Origin: Erythrobasidium yunnanense
Lineage: Eukaryota > Basidiomycota > Cystobasidiomycetes > Erythrobasidiales > Erythrobasidiaceae
DNA: 64,000 nt
Assembly (NCBI GenBank): GCA_001600175.1
Contig: BCJC01000004.1
Coordinates: 1,798,001-1,862,000, forward strand
Direction of reading: 5' to 3'
The position numbers were made by a program, and so were the translations under genes. Below the pieces are notes generated by a model. That model saw only the letters and a program-made list of their open reading frames with translations. It was not told the origin of the DNA and did not search any database. How positions within the stretch are numbered: the first letter of the stretch is position 1; the number at the start of each line of letters is the position of its first letter. Positions 11,802-24,705 of the stretch are shown here, piece after piece.

Positions 11802-12446
11802 CTGAGAACCGCCAGAACCAACGTAGAGCCGACCAGGGAAAGCAGCGAAAGAAACAGAGAGCAGGGCCGTCAGCGCCGTTTCCTTCGTTCGTCGTACGGA
11901 CCATGTAGCTAGTGCTCACCTTTTACAAGTAGATTGCGATACTCACACAAATGAGATGTGATGTGTTATCGGTCGGGCCAGAAACAACTCGACTTCAGCC
12001 CCTTCTTTGGATTTTTCCAATCGAACGGAAGTCAAAAAATGGCAAAGTCGCATGTTAAAAAAGCAAACAGCAAAAACAACACAGGCGAGTCGCTGAGTGT
12101 ACAGCGTAGTGTGCCAGCCATACAATCTTTCATCGCTTCTTGTGACTTCCTGCAAAAATTGTAGTGAGGTTGAGATTTCGCGGCACACCGATCCAGCAAG
12201 AACGAACGACGACATATGCTTGCATTTCTTGTATTTTGTACATCTTATCTACTGCATCGTACATGAGGAAGTGATGCGGGGATGAAAAATGAATGGATGA
12301 AAAAGAAAAAATGTGGAAAATTGAAAGGAAAACTTATGCTAAGAAAATGACTGTCACCTGCGTATACTTATGACAGCTGCCGTGGAGTGCTCGTAAGAAT
12401 GTACAAATCTGATCTTATCTGATCCAGAACGTTGCAACCTGGATTA
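11802..12446. promoter_or_regulatory. Probable RPL6 promoter and WC-2 3' region
   Basis: No gene is supported. Read on the minus strand it has several poly-T and CT-rich tracts upstream of the eL6 start, for example the complements of 12041-12075 and 12285-12330. Such tracts are common in strong fungal housekeeping promoters. No specific factor site was identified. Confidence 0.35.
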
Positions 12447-14681
12447 TTAGGCGATCCCTTCCATCCCACCTATCGAGTTCCGACTCTGTTTGTTCTTTTT
12501 CGCCCATCTCAGACCGCACTGCATTCTCTCATCAGCATCATTCCCCTTCATATAACAGCTCTCGACTCACAGCATTGCACAACGTCTTGGGTCCCTGCGG
12601 CCCCCTCCTCCATTCCGGCGAATCGACCGTTCCACAATCCCTACATACGAATTCACCCTCGTCTACTCTCTGTTTCTTAGGCTTCTTCTTCTTGTTCGCT
12701 GGATCTCCATCATCTCTCATACTCGTATCTCCACCAGCATAATCTTGGTTACTTGCGCCTTTCTGCGCGTTATTCGAGGTGTATTGGTTGGATGGACCAG
12801 AACTGTTGTTGTTGTTCCTGTGTGCATTGTTGGATATCCCGATGCCTAATGCACCGTATGTATTTCCAGAACTGGGCAATAAGCCCGCACTGCTAACGAG
12901 CAATGAATCTTGGCTTATAGCCGTCCCGCGCAACTGCGACGTCGACGCATCTGCATTGTATTGATTGTTGTTATTGTTGTTATTCGGCTGTATCTGCTGT
13001 AAATTTTGTGTAGAATAGGGATTTTGGGCGCTCGAAGTAGGGTATTTGTAGAATGTAGAAGGAAAGTTACTGCTAGTTGCAGATTTGGGGACCTCATTTT
13101 CCGTAGACATTGCATATGGGTTCGAAGGAGAAGGCTGTATCGGCTGATTCTGATTTTGATTTTGGTTCTGCCCAAGTAAGCGAGATGGATATCCCGAGAT
13201 CTGCCTAGGCTCATTCTGCCCCTCGCTGCCCATCGTGCTTATACTAGCCGTAGTATCGATGATAGAAGTTCCAGCTACTATATTCGCTTCTACATTATCT
13301 CCCTCGATCTCGCGATAGATCTCCGCTAGTCTTTCCCGCAATTTCTCATTCTCCATCTTTAGTTCCAAGAAAGAATCAAGCATCGCGTTGTTCTTCCCAG
13401 GATATAAGCGAGCCATCGCAAAGAAGCATTTGCATACTGCCTCAGAAGAGGAGGGAGGAGGCTTCCGGGATGACATGGTTGCGTCCGCAGGAGAGTTGCC
13501 ATCATTCGTGTTTGAAGAAGAGGAAGACGTCCGCACCATATTGTTCTGCGGACTGGAAGTAGCTGTAGTATAGTATGGCTGGCCCGTCACTTCAAAAAGC
13601 ACACCCTGTTCATCTTTCCTCCTGAACCGGATATACGTAGTAAGCGCCTGGTTCGTCTGTATAGATTCCGAGAAATCCCTCGTGAAGTTATCTATGTCGT
13701 CCCGCTCAATGAAATCAGTGATGCCCCGCCCGACAAGCTCTTCAGGCGTATATCCCGTAATCTCGTATATCGAGGGCGAGATGAAGAGGAAGATCCCAGA
13801 GGGCGATAAGACGTGTAAGACATCTTGCATCTCTTCGACGATCCGCTGAGACCAGTTCTTCCGCTTTGTAAACTCGGAAGTCGTCGATGACCCTTTTGTA
13901 GTAGGTGCTCGGGCGAGATGGCTCGCTTGTGACGACCCATCATATTCTCCTCCTGCTGCTGGATTTGAGACTGAGGGACGGTTCTTCTGATGCTGTTGTT
14001 GCTGCTGCTGCGATGTAGAGGTCATATTCGAAGGGTTGGTTGCAGAGGAGGAAGTATAATGGTTCGTATGGCCATGAGGCAGCATGTCCATCTTTCCAGG
14101 TGATGGAGGACCAGCAGAAACCGTCCCAAAATTATCCGACACCTCCCTCTGAAAGCCTGACCCTTGCTGCTGCTGTCTATCGTAGAAGTGCTGTTGCTGC
14201 TGGGCATGTTGCTGCTGCTGATTCGCAGAGCCGTATGACATGTCGGACTGCGTTCGCATATCATGTTAGCTATTGTCCAAACTGTATGACTGCATCGTCT
14301 TAGAGATGGCTCCACGTGACTTACATAGCTGTTCTGATATCCGCCCATATTGGAATTGAAGGTGTTATAGGAAGGGTCGTAGTTCATGTTGTTGTTATTA
14401 TTGTTATTCTGTCCATCCTGCATATCGTAAGAAGCCATAGCTTGATTCTGTCCGTACGAAGAAGATTGCTTTCCCGCGTTGGTAGTGTTGAAGGAGTTGC
14501 TAACGAGTTGCGGATCTATCTGTGCATTCGCATAGCTTGTGCTATTTCCAGCTTGTTGGCTTTCTTGGTTGTTCGTGCTGCCAAAAGCTGAAGTCGAAGT
14601 CGAGGTTGCCGGCTGAGCTGAAGCTGCTGAATAGCTGTTCTGGTTACTGCTTTCAGGATAGTTGTTGAGGAAATCGCCCAT
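12447..14681 (-). CDS. wc-2: White collar 2-type blue-light regulator (PAS + GATA zinc finger)
   Basis: DNA-binding partner of the flavin photoreceptor WC-1 in the fungal white collar complex; acts in the nucleus. Exon 1 starts at 14681 and ends in a Gln/Asn-rich segment (NMGGYQNSY). Exon 2 continues with Gln repeats, then a PAS domain (DVLHVLSPSGIFLFISPSI and YEITGYTPEELVGRGITDFI). A short coiled segment with ENEKLRERLAEI follows, then Asn/Gln-rich linkers. The GATA finger is C-x2-C-x18-C-x2-C (CRDCGTVDSPEWRRGP to CNAC). An intron splits the finger after CNA; the last exon gives CGLRWAKKNKQSRN and stops at 12447. The PAS plus single C-terminal finger plan fits WC-2; basidiomycete WC-1 usually lacks the finger. 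Confidence 0.88.
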
Positions 14682-15445
14682 ATCCTAGCAAGGAAATGTA
14701 TGCTTCTGAAACGATCTGTCTCTTCACTTTCACGCTGTAACTGCTCCTCTCCTGGCGATGCTGGGTGATTCTTCGACCTTTCCAGCGGTCGCACCTCAAT
14801 CTGAAAGTAGGAGGATCGTAGGGTAGAGAGAATGGAGTTGTATCGTGTCGCACTCTTCAAGGAACCAATGAGACGGTCTGTCCAGCTGGAATCTGCCTCC
14901 TTCTGTCTATGTTCAGGCAAAAACCTGGTTGAAGAACGGCGAGTTTGGGATGGGTTGGTGTCGACGAGCTTGCACTACTGCGCTTGGAGCCAACAGAACG
15001 CGTTGAAAATGGCTATAGATGGCCTGGTGTGCGCCCTCGACCAGCCAGGCAAGAACCAGCGATGCTCCAGAGGTTAAGCGCGAAAAAGGCAGTCAAGGGC
15101 TTGAAGTCTTCAGGGACTAACAGGGTTTCGTGCAGGAAGAAGCTAAAGATGTAGGTTATTCCATACTCGCAGAACAACAACAACAACGACGCTTGTATCT
15201 TGTCAGACGCCGTTGTTTCAGCCTCGCGAACAGCACTTAACGCGTTGACAGGTCACGTGGGCAGAACTGTCAAGGCCAAACATCGTTTGTAAGACTGCAA
15301 CGACGGCAGATAGCTAACGAGATAACAGCAGCAGTATAATAGCACAACAATCACCCTCACAGATTAGTCGGTAGCCAAAACAATGACAAGCTAGAAACAC
15401 TGCAGATGACAATCCAGACATCAGTTGAGGCTCATTCCAATTAGA
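14682..15445. promoter_or_regulatory. WC-2 upstream region
   Basis: A 764-bp stretch between the WC-2 start and the kinesin 3' end. No gene is supported. It has a short CAA run at about 15173-15187 and a CACGTG E-box core at about 15254. It is a likely WC-2 promoter plus kinesin 3' untranslated region. Confidence 0.35.
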
Positions 15446-18400
15446 CTAGAGTCGACCCACATTAAATTTACTCTTTCTATTCATCCTCTGCATTTCTGCC
15501 ATTCTCGCCTCTGCGTTCCTCTGCGCCTCCGCCTGGATTCTCGCCTGGTTCTCAGACTTCATCTTCTGTTCCTGCTCATATACCTGCAGACTGTGTCTCG
15601 CATTATCCACCTCTCTTTGCGCCTCGTTGATCTGGTTCCGCAGCTGGTCGTTTTGCCTCTGGTACGAATCGCGTTCTTTCGATAAGTCATTCATCTGTAA
15701 GCGTGTCTTCCGCATGCTACGCTCATAGTCCTGAACAGCACTTTCGAGCGTGTTGACGAGATCGATATTCGCTTGTAACTCAGTCTCGCAGTGCGTAAGC
15801 TGTTTTGTCATCTTCAGTAGCTGCGCTTCTTGTTCTTCAAGCTTCCGATGCACGCGCGGATCAACACTGATCGTATCGCCGGAAACGCTGTCTGTACGCC
15901 GAGACGTAGCAAGCGTCTCTGCATGGCTGTCTTTGGTGTACGCAGAACTGATAGAAGCGCGAGCTTGCGACGAGCCTGAACCGGAAGCCGGGATGCCAAT
16001 ACTGTTATTACGCTGTAGTACTTCGGTAGGTAGAGGTGGTGGCGGATGATTGGGAGGAGGAGTAGGAGGAGGTTGACTTCCATTGATGAGATGCGCGACT
16101 GAGGAATGCCTAGCTGGCGGGTAGGGCAGTGAAGGAGTTGATGCAGAACCCGCTGCGTTGATAGAGCTAGGAGCATCTGTATACAGTTCCAAATCGCTCG
16201 TGCTTGAAGCAGCACGGACCATTCCCTCCGACGATAGCTGTCCACCTATTCCTAGTCCAAGCATACTGGACGTATCTTTCCTCCTCGACAAGTCCGAAAC
16301 AAGCAATTCCAATCTCTTCACTTCAGCTTGCAGCACGTCCCTATCTTTGATCGAAGCATTCAATTCTGCAGCAAGCGATGAAGCTCTCTTGTTGCGTTTC
16401 TGAAGATCATGCATGTCGCCCATCAAGCGCTCCCGCTCATCTTGTGATTCGATAAGCGCTTTCTCGAGTGTACCCAACGCGTCTAAAGCTTCTTGCAGCT
16501 CGTTGCTGAGCGCAGTCTCGCTGATTTGAGTTACTTCAAGCGAGCGCTTCAATCTGTCGATCTCGGCTTGTTGAGAACCTTGTGCCTGGTTTTGGGTGCT
16601 GAGGTCGCTGATCTGCTTAGCGTGTGTGTCTCGTTCGGCGATGGTGCTCTCTAGACTGGCTTGGAGATGTAGGATTTCCGCCTTGAGTTCCGCCGCTTGA
16701 GCTTCTTTGCATTCATGATCATGCTGTAACCGGGCGAATTCGTCGGAGTGAGACCGTCTCGCTTCTTCAAGAACAGCAGCTGAAGAGCTCTTCTGCTCAG
16801 CTAATGCGGCTTCGTACTTGTCGCTGACTTGGCCCAGAGCGACTTTGTGCGATTCGGCGAGATCTGCCAAACTTGCTGAGTGAGAAGCTTTGAGATCCAA
16901 GACGGCTTTCGCATGCTCATCTGCGGTTTTCGCGAGCAGATCGTCCGCTTCAAGACCGCGTTGCTGTGGAAGAATCGGGTCAGTCTCGCTATATACTTAT
17001 CTAGATAGGTGAGAGTATGCTCACAGATTGCAGAGCGCTCAATGCCTGCTCAGCTTCTTTCGCTTTGTCCTGCAGGACCTGCTCGTGTCCCGCTTCCAGC
17101 TCAGCCAGCTTGGTAGCATGACTAGTCTGCAGCTCCGACAGAGATTTGGCATGCTCAGAAGCCAGTTGCTGCAGGGCAGCATCGTGAGATGAGGATAAAC
17201 CTTGGAGTGCAGCTTGATGCTCCTGTTCCAGCGTAGCCTTTTCGTGCGCGGCGGTTTGGCTTGACGAAGCGAGTTCTACAGCATGATTCGCCATCAAGCG
17301 AGCCAGAGATGAATCATGCTCTTGTCTGAGCTCCCTTGTGGCATCCGCATGTTCGGAACGAACGCCAGATATCGCTCGAGCATGTTCGTCTTTGTGGTTC
17401 GACAGTTCAGCTTGGTGAACGGACGCAAGCTGTGAAAGAGCAGTTTGATTCTGCACATCGGTCTGCTCAACGAGAGCATTCCTCTGATCTCGTAGTCCTT
17501 GCAGCAAAGAACCATGTTCCTCGAAGATCTTGATCAGACTATTCTCATGCTGTTCTTGAACATCCTTGATCGTTCGAGCGTGTTCATCTCGTTCTTGTGC
17601 AAGCAAGGCTGAATGATCGGCCTTGAGTTGTTCCGTAAAGCTCGCGTGTTCTGCTTCTCTGGCAGCTAAAGCTTCTCTATGCTGCTTGGTCGCGTTTTCA
17701 AGGAGTGTCTGTTTATCCATATCGGCAGACGCTTCTTGCTGTAGCTCTAAGCGCTTGATAGCCTCAGCATGCTCTGTGCTTTTCCGCCGCAGCGCAGCTT
17801 CATGCTCAGCCTTTATAGCAGAAACATTCGCTTGATGATCGTGCATGATGTTCTTGAGCTGTTCTTGGTGCTCGAGATCAGCTTGCTGTAAAGCCTGATC
17901 ATGCTCTTCAGCTTTGCGGAAGAAGAGCTCTTCCTTGTTCTCCAGCATCCGTCTCAGCATATTTGCGTGCTCTTCTTGCAGCTGTAGCTTTTCTCTTGCG
18001 TGACTTTCATCTCGCTCAACGAGTAACCGACGAGCTTCCTCCTCTGCTTCTGCCAACTTATTGTCGCTGTCCTGCGTTGCTCGAGCAATCTCTGCTTCCT
18101 GGACTGCTACCTGCTGACCAAGCTCTTTGAGATGATTTTCATCTTCTACTGCGGCAGCCGAGCGTGCTTCGAGCTCTTCTCGCAGAGCAGTCATTTCCGA
18201 AGCGAGATTTGCAAGCTGATCTTTTGATAAAGCTTTCAAATCATCGTGTTGTCTCTTTGCACCGGCAAGCTGCTCTTCAAGCTCGTCTACTTGTTCTTTG
18301 TGAGCGACTTCTTTGCGGGCCATCGATAGCATGAGATCGTCTAGGCGAGCTAGCTGCTCTTCAGACGCTAGATTCGCTGAGCTGTTTTGCTGATCATGGA

Positions 18401-21400
18401 GACCGCTCTTGATAGCATCGAAAGCGGCGATGGCGTTTGGCGAGAGCGAGAACACGTCAGGCTGCTTTTCGCCGACAGGCGTTTGCAGAGTTTCGTCTGC
18501 TGTGAACTTGGCTGGGACAGTGAGGTTGGCTCCTAGTGAAGGTGGACCGGTGCCATCTCGAAGTTGAGACATAAGCGTTTCGAGCGCTCTTATCTCTTCT
18601 TCCCGCTCATGCAGCGTATCTTGCAATTTCTTCACTTCCTGAAGAAGTGTCTCGTTACTGCGCTCTGATGGTGCTGTAGGCTGCAGAGCAAGCAGCGAGT
18701 CTCTCTTCGAGAAAAGGGGAGATGTGGATCTAGGGCTCATCGGACCTCCCGATGTTAGTCCTTGAAAGCCAAAGCCATTCAAGGACTGTGCCAGCGATAA
18801 CTCCTGCGACAAAGACACCGATCGTGAATGTAAATGCGATGCCGAGGTACTTTGCGCAGGAGATCTCCCTAAAAAAGACGCGCGAGGCGATAAAGGCATA
18901 CTTCGACGTGAAGTACGCTGTCCCCTTGCGGGGGTGGTGTAGGATGGAGCGACTGGAAGATTGTCTACTGAATCTTGGATCTCCTCGACTTCCTCCTTCG
19001 AAGCGGAACTTGACGATTTGGGCGAGGAAGCTTGACTGCCGAGCGTGTCGCTGCTAGCTGACGTTTTCCGTCTATGCACTCTTGGTCTTTGCTGTTGTAA
19101 TTGCCCGATCTCACGTAGAGGCTCTTGGTATTTGCTCGTGATCTGTTCGAGCTCGGCAAGCGTGCGAGCGTACTTTTCTTCCAGATCTTCCTTCTGCGAG
19201 TCAGACGAGGCCGGCATTCGCGGTGTGCCTTCATCTACTGCTACCATAGGTGGGTCTGCAGGAGTCTGCGGTGGAGTCAGACCGTCCAGGCTCTTTGCAA
19301 GGCTAGTACCCAGCATCTCCGGCTGGGAACTTTGCTGTGTTTTGTGCTCCATCGCTTCAACCTTCTTCCGTAGCTCTTGTCGTTCCTCCCGCTCCGATGC
19401 AGCATTGTCAGTCAAGCGAGCCGAGCTCTGCTCGAGCACAGCAAGCGACTTTTTTGCGATATCCAGATCGTGTTGCAGATTCAGGACCTGCCTGTCTCGC
19501 TGATCGAGTTCCGCCAGAAGCTGCTTGTGCTGATCTGACGTATCAAGCAGCGCCAGTCTACTCTCCAACTCTGCATAAGCCCTTTCTCTTCGCTGAACAT
19601 CCCGCTCAAGCGTCTCCACCTGCGCCTTCTGCAGACGCTGCGATTCTTCGCTTTTCGACAGTCTAGCTTCCAGCTCCATGACGTATTTCTCAGTGTTTCC
19701 TTCTGTCTCGCGATATTTGCTGAGTTCTCGTCGAAGTTCCGCTACCTGTGCACTTGCTTTGTCCCCGACATCTGTTGTTGACTTTAGACGTGCTTCAAGG
19801 TCCTGGATGTAGCTTTCGGTAACACTTTCTCTTTCGGAGACTTTGGCCAGTCTGCTCTTGAGGTCGCCGATGAGTCTGGCATTAGACTCGTTGACCTGAC
19901 TTTCGAAGTTCAGTTTATCATCGCGCTCTTGCATGATCTCCTCGGCATGTGATAATGCAGCCTTGCTAAGAGATAGCTGGGACTCCAATGCAGAGATACT
20001 TTTCTCGTACTCCTCGACGACAGGCTCGACTGCCATAGCGAAGCTCTCTGCAGACATAGTCTGAGAGGACGACTGTGCTTTTGCGAGTTCGGCTGTAAGT
20101 TTGGCGTATTTCGTTGACAATTCAGAGTATTGCTCTTGCAGGCTGAAGACGTCCCCGCCAGGAAGGCCACTTGGAAACAGGGGTGAGCGTAGAGAAGAAG
20201 CTTCCTCGCCGATTGTAGGCATATGTCCGTCTTTCAGGGCAGCAGCCTCGCTGCGAAGACGAAGAACTAGCTGCTGAAGATGCTCAACATCGTCCCAACC
20301 AATCTCGACTTCGTTGAGTTCGGCTCGGTTTTTGATGTTCCTTGCGCGATTTGCATACTGCAATACCTAAATCAGCTTTTATCATACGCTTGCTGTCGCG
20401 ATGACTCACCTTGAGCGTATTGAGCGTCTCGCTGAGATTTGCTTCAGCTGGGCTGACGCAGGCAATCATCAAAGTATGTGCATTTCCTCCGCTGCGGCAA
20501 AGTCTCAGTCCTGACCCTTGCGTCGTCTGATATTAATTAAGGCTCACAGCGAGTCTTGCAACAATCTTGTAAGTTTCGAATCACGGTATGGAATATGAGT
20601 AGTCTGTCTGGCTTTCGCAGGATCTCCGAGAGCTGATATGACGTTTCCCAAAGCCAAAAGACCAGCATTGATGGATATCCCTTCTTTGGCTCGTTCGCCC
20701 ATCGCGGAGGTGCGTTTCAGCTGGTGACTACAGTCAGTACATGGTATAGCGCTGGTGAGTAGATGCGCTTACCCGTTCACTTCCAGCCAGATCGACCCAG
20801 TGGAATTTGCTGGTGACAGTCACCCATTCGCCATCATTCGTCGACGGTGAATGCTTATCATCCAGGTCGTCCTTAGGCGCGGGACTCGTTGCTCGACTAT
20901 CTCTCAACGAGCTTGAAGGTCTCGGCAGAAGGCGTCTTTCGCCCGGCGCACTAGGTGTAGAAGGTCTTGATCCCGGTACAGGACTACTGACTCTTCCCAT
21001 TGAGCTGGGTATGCCGCTCTGTCTATGTGCAGCTGAGCGAGAGGGCGTCCCGAAGACGTTTGTATGAGAAGTTGGCGGAGAGTGCTTCTCCGGTCGAGGG
21101 GAGTTCTGACCGGTATACTTCTGCTGTGTGAGCGTGAGCGAAAAGATGGCGTGCGATCGAGAAGATTGGTCGTTCATGGCTGTTTGACCAGTCTGACGAA
21201 TTGAAGATCCAGCCTCGAGGTTTCTACAAAGAAGTCGCATCAGTCAGAATCTGACCCTCTAGACTGAGAATACTTACTGCATGACATCCGAAGCGTTGTG
21301 AACAGGGATCTCCCTCAATCCAGACCAGATGATATGTCCAGCTTTAATCTCTCGAATCTGGACAATCGGTTTCTCTGCACCGTAGCTGTCTCCAACTAGT

Positions 21401-22255
21401 AGATCTATCAATTCTTCATTGTAGATCTCAATATAGCTATTCTGGGCAGATATCTTCAAGCGATTCGAGCCGGCTGAAGAGATGCGCTGGTTGATTTCAT
21501 GGAAGATCTGGTTGACGGCTCGAGGAATGATACCCATCCGGTGTTCATCTTCAATCTCGGCTGATGACATCGAAGTCATATCTGTGCCCATAGTATATGA
21601 CTTGCCTGTGTATAAATTGTTAGCTTTGTATGAAAGCGAGAGGTCGCACCCTGATCGCACCTGATGAAGTCTGGCCATATGCCAAGACTGTCACATTGTA
21701 GCCCTCCAAGAAGCGAGAGACCAGTCTACAAGCAAGCTCAGCATGGAACTCTCGTCTTTCGCCCTAATAGGACTTACGGCTCGACATGGTCATACACCTT
21801 GGACTGGCCGTCTTCCGGTCCTAGCACTCTATCGAAAGCGAAGGATTGCTTTGCTGGCCCTTTGCCTCCAACAGGAGGTGCTGCGAGTAGACCTGCGTAA
21901 GAATGTGAACGTGATTTCCTGGCTCCCCCCTACCTTCGACCGTAAGAGAAGTTGAACTGCCCGGCGTGGGCTGCACGACAGACCGCTGAAAGCGCGATGG
22001 TATGTTCGATGCTGCTTCATGCGAAGGTGGAGGCCTTATGCGCAGAGCTGTGTAAGCAGAGTCGAAGACCGTTCAGCTTCCAAGTCGCCAGAGTTTGGGT
22101 TTCCTTGGGGTTCTATAGCGCGTACCAACTTGAACTGATGTGGACGTTGCTGTCGCTGAAGCACTTGCGCCGCCTGCGGACTTTGGCCCGCCGGGACTGC
22201 TAATCAAGCGGGATGACGAGCTGGGAATACCAGACGGTGTGGTGCGGCCTGACAT
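15446..22255 (-). CDS. Kinesin-4 family motor (KIF4-like) with very long coiled coil
   Basis: Plus-end-directed microtubule motor; animal kinesin-4 members act on chromosomes, spindle midzone or cilia. Exon 1 (22255-22126) has a Ser/Pro-rich leader. Following exons give the motor: VALRIRPP, the P-loop [40 protein letters not shown], switch [12 protein letters not shown], switch [10 protein letters not shown], and the neck segment [15 protein letters not shown]. About 105 Ser/Pro-rich residues are inserted between switch I and switch II. The tail is almost entirely coiled coil: one 1,120-residue frame (20363-17001), a GT-AG intron, then a 484-residue frame ending SKFNVGRL. From 17969 to 16712 it is built on 11-residue periods. 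Kinesin-4 is the best fit from the P-loop and the sequence after it, but the subfamily is not certain. Confidence 0.85.
16712..17969 (-). repeat. Hendecad (11-residue) coiled-coil repeat array in the kinesin tail
   Basis: The protein repeats the pattern H-x3-L-x6 with the next His exactly 11 residues on, for example [13 protein letters not shown] and [13 protein letters not shown]. About 33 periods can be followed. Some lack the His but keep the spacing (gaps of 22 or 33). The phase slips at two places: a 30-residue spacing, and a 37-residue spacing across the intron near 16975-17025. After the intron the 11-residue spacing resumes. At DNA level the copies are too diverged to be a recent minisatellite. 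Confidence 0.8.
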
Positions 22256-23461
22256 CTTAACGAGTGGGTATTACTGACACAGGATGTGATGGCGTAGTTG
22301 TAGAGAAACTGGCAGATAGACTAAGCCGAGCACGGAGCCAGAATCAAAGCGCGAGCCAGGTCGAAAGGCGTCGGCCGAGCTGGGCAGCGATGTTGACCTG
22401 ATGAACAGCCACGTAGGATGATCGTAACGAGACTGGCCAAGCCTTGCGACCGTCTTGATGGCTGATTACAAGCTACGGCGAGTCGGCGACCGCTCCTTTT
22501 CCCCCCTGGTCTTGCTACGCTGGCCGTCCTGGATAGTACTGAATACGGGCTGATGCGGTATAAGAGATGTCTGGAAGTTGTCAAAAGAGTGTGGATGCCA
22601 TATGAAGGCGCAGCTTGAGCAGCGCGAAAACAGCGAACTTCTGAGAGGGACCAAAGCCGAAAGGCCCAAGCGGAGCTCGCACTAAAAGGGCGTCTTCTGC
22701 ATGATCTCTTCTTGTCTCTTGACCACTTCAAAGCTTTCAAGAACTATTCTGTCGGATTCTGCCTTTTCTCACGCATCGCTTTCTGAGAAAGATCATCCTT
22801 TATCTGATTGCCGAATGTCTCGCATGCAGAAGATCGCAGAGAAGCGAGGCTCTGGTTCGCCTTGCGCCAATAAGCAGTGCAAGAGGCATGTATTACTGCT
22901 GCAAAAGACGATGCTTCACCCATAAGACGCGTAAAGAGCCCGCGAAAGGAATGCGACTTCTTGCGGCTCGAAGAAGCATGCCTCGAAAGACCAGCTAATC
23001 TGAACAAGGCTGTTCCCTCTCCATCGTCTCTCTACTATCGCATACTCACAACTCACTGTTACATACTACATTACAGAGGCAGGCTCCTACTGTCAAAAGC
23101 AACTTCCTAGATCCAGCACCAAACCCGGTTCGCATAGCTTCAAGGTAGGTCATTTCAGAATGCGCAGCTGGTGACTAGACGATAGGCATCTCAGTCACTT
23201 GAGAGAGCTGTCGCCAGTCTACCATAAAGCTTTGTCACCCGCTGACATCTGTCTCTCATGCAGTGTCAATCCGCTTGAAGACCCACCGAACGTACCCGCA
23301 TCGAAACTACACCTTCGACCTGCCTTGTACGCATCTACATTCAGCTCTAGCAGCACCATAGCACTCGACGTGCATATCGATCCTCGATAAATCCGCATTT
23401 ATCGCGTATCAAGACTTTCGCAAACAAGGACAATCTTTCTTTACACTCAAGCAAATCAATT
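22256..23461. other. Divergent intergenic region, kinesin / GPI protein
   Basis: About 1.2 kb between two divergently read genes. Open frames at 22321-22740 (minus) and 22877-23110 (plus) show no domain, signal peptide or intron logic and were not accepted. It probably contains both promoters. Confidence 0.4.
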
Positions 23462-24705
23462 ATGTATCTCTCACCTTTCCAAGCTGTCGCGCTCCTCGCC
23501 TCTACCCTGGCTATCGTCGAAGCAAGCCAGGCCGGCACGATCAAGATGCATCCAGGTAGATTGGCGATATTAGATTCATTACCAGTACATTGGCTGATGT
23601 AAAGCTTTCAGGCATGCGACGTGTTGACAAGCAACGTCTTCGTGCTCGGCAAGATCAGCAGACTGTCGAATCCCTCATGCGTGAGTACTAAGATACCAAC
23701 GTACGGCCAGGCTAGACTGACCACTTCACACAGACTCTCGCCAGATTGGTCGACAAGCTATAGACTCGGAGGTCTTCAGCACAGGCGCTACAGCTGCAGG
23801 CAGCGCGACTGCCCTCCTCACCGCTACTCCCGTCATTGCACAACGCCAATCTCTCGATCCTACCGACGCTTCACAAGCATCCCAACCTATCTCGCGGGGC
23901 CCTCTCAACTCAGCCGCCGATTCCTCATCTTCCCAGCCTGTAGATCGACAATCTATCACTCAGGCGCAGCCGAGCAGTAATCCTGTTTCGCGCAATCCTC
24001 TTACTTCTACTTCGGCGGCTCCTTCTGACTCAGTAGTCACTACTGGCTTGCTTACCAATAGTGGAAAGGTAAATAATCCCGTTTCACGCTGCAGAACAAT
24101 GCTGATTGCCTGGTTGGCTTCAGACGCCCGGCGGAGCTTCTAACTCGTATGTCTTACGGCCTACAAGTCGACCAGCCTCTTCAGAATCCTCCAATGCGGC
24201 TGCACCTACTGCGACCAGCTCGGCTGCGGGAGATGACTCTGGAGATCAAGATGGACAAAGCGACAGCAACGGTGGAGGTAGCACCACATCAAGCGCGGAC
24301 GACGATGACAGCGACTCGGAGTCGACGAGCACCACACCCTCTGCGACTCCTACGGCTACGTCCGCTTCAGACGACGGCTCAGACGATGATTCCGATGCAG
24401 ACACTACATCCTCCTCAACTATGGAGACTCTCATCACATCAGACGGTGTCGAAATGTCCGCTTCAGAGAGCATGAGCGTAGTCACAGCCAATAGCGTAGT
24501 TGTCGTCGTAGCAAACGGAACGACAGAGTCCAGCACCACGGCTATGCGATCGACATCGACGCATCTAGTCTATGTCACAGCAAGTCCGGAGACGTCTTCT
24601 ACTGGTATACCAGCGCTGGGAGCATCGACGGGCGCGGCAAGCAGGCTGGAAACTGGTGTTCTCGTAGCTATCGCCGCTGTGATTGCAGGGGTGCTTGTGA
24701 GGTAG
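23462..24705 (+). CDS. Ser/Thr-rich GPI-anchored cell-wall or surface protein
   Basis: No enzyme domain seen. Exon 1 starts MYLSPFQAVALLASTLAIVEA, a clear signal peptide. Introns at about 23556-23611, 23682-23733 and 24069-24122 leave a continuous frame. The second exon reads GMRRVDKQRLRARQDQ, whose basic pairs may be a processing site. The rest is a Ser/Thr/Ala/Asp-rich stalk with acidic runs (DDDDSDSEST, DDGSDDDSDADT). The C-terminus is a hydrophobic tail (GVLVAIAAVIAGVLVR) after a small-residue region (GASTGAASR), the pattern of a GPI-attachment signal. It is expected at the plasma membrane or wall with heavy O-glycosylation (inference). It reads away from the kinesin gene. Confidence 0.7.

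Noticed and set aside
22321-22740. Minus-strand 139-residue open frame upstream of the kinesin
   Set aside because: Arg/Ser/Cys-rich composition without any domain, in a promoter region.
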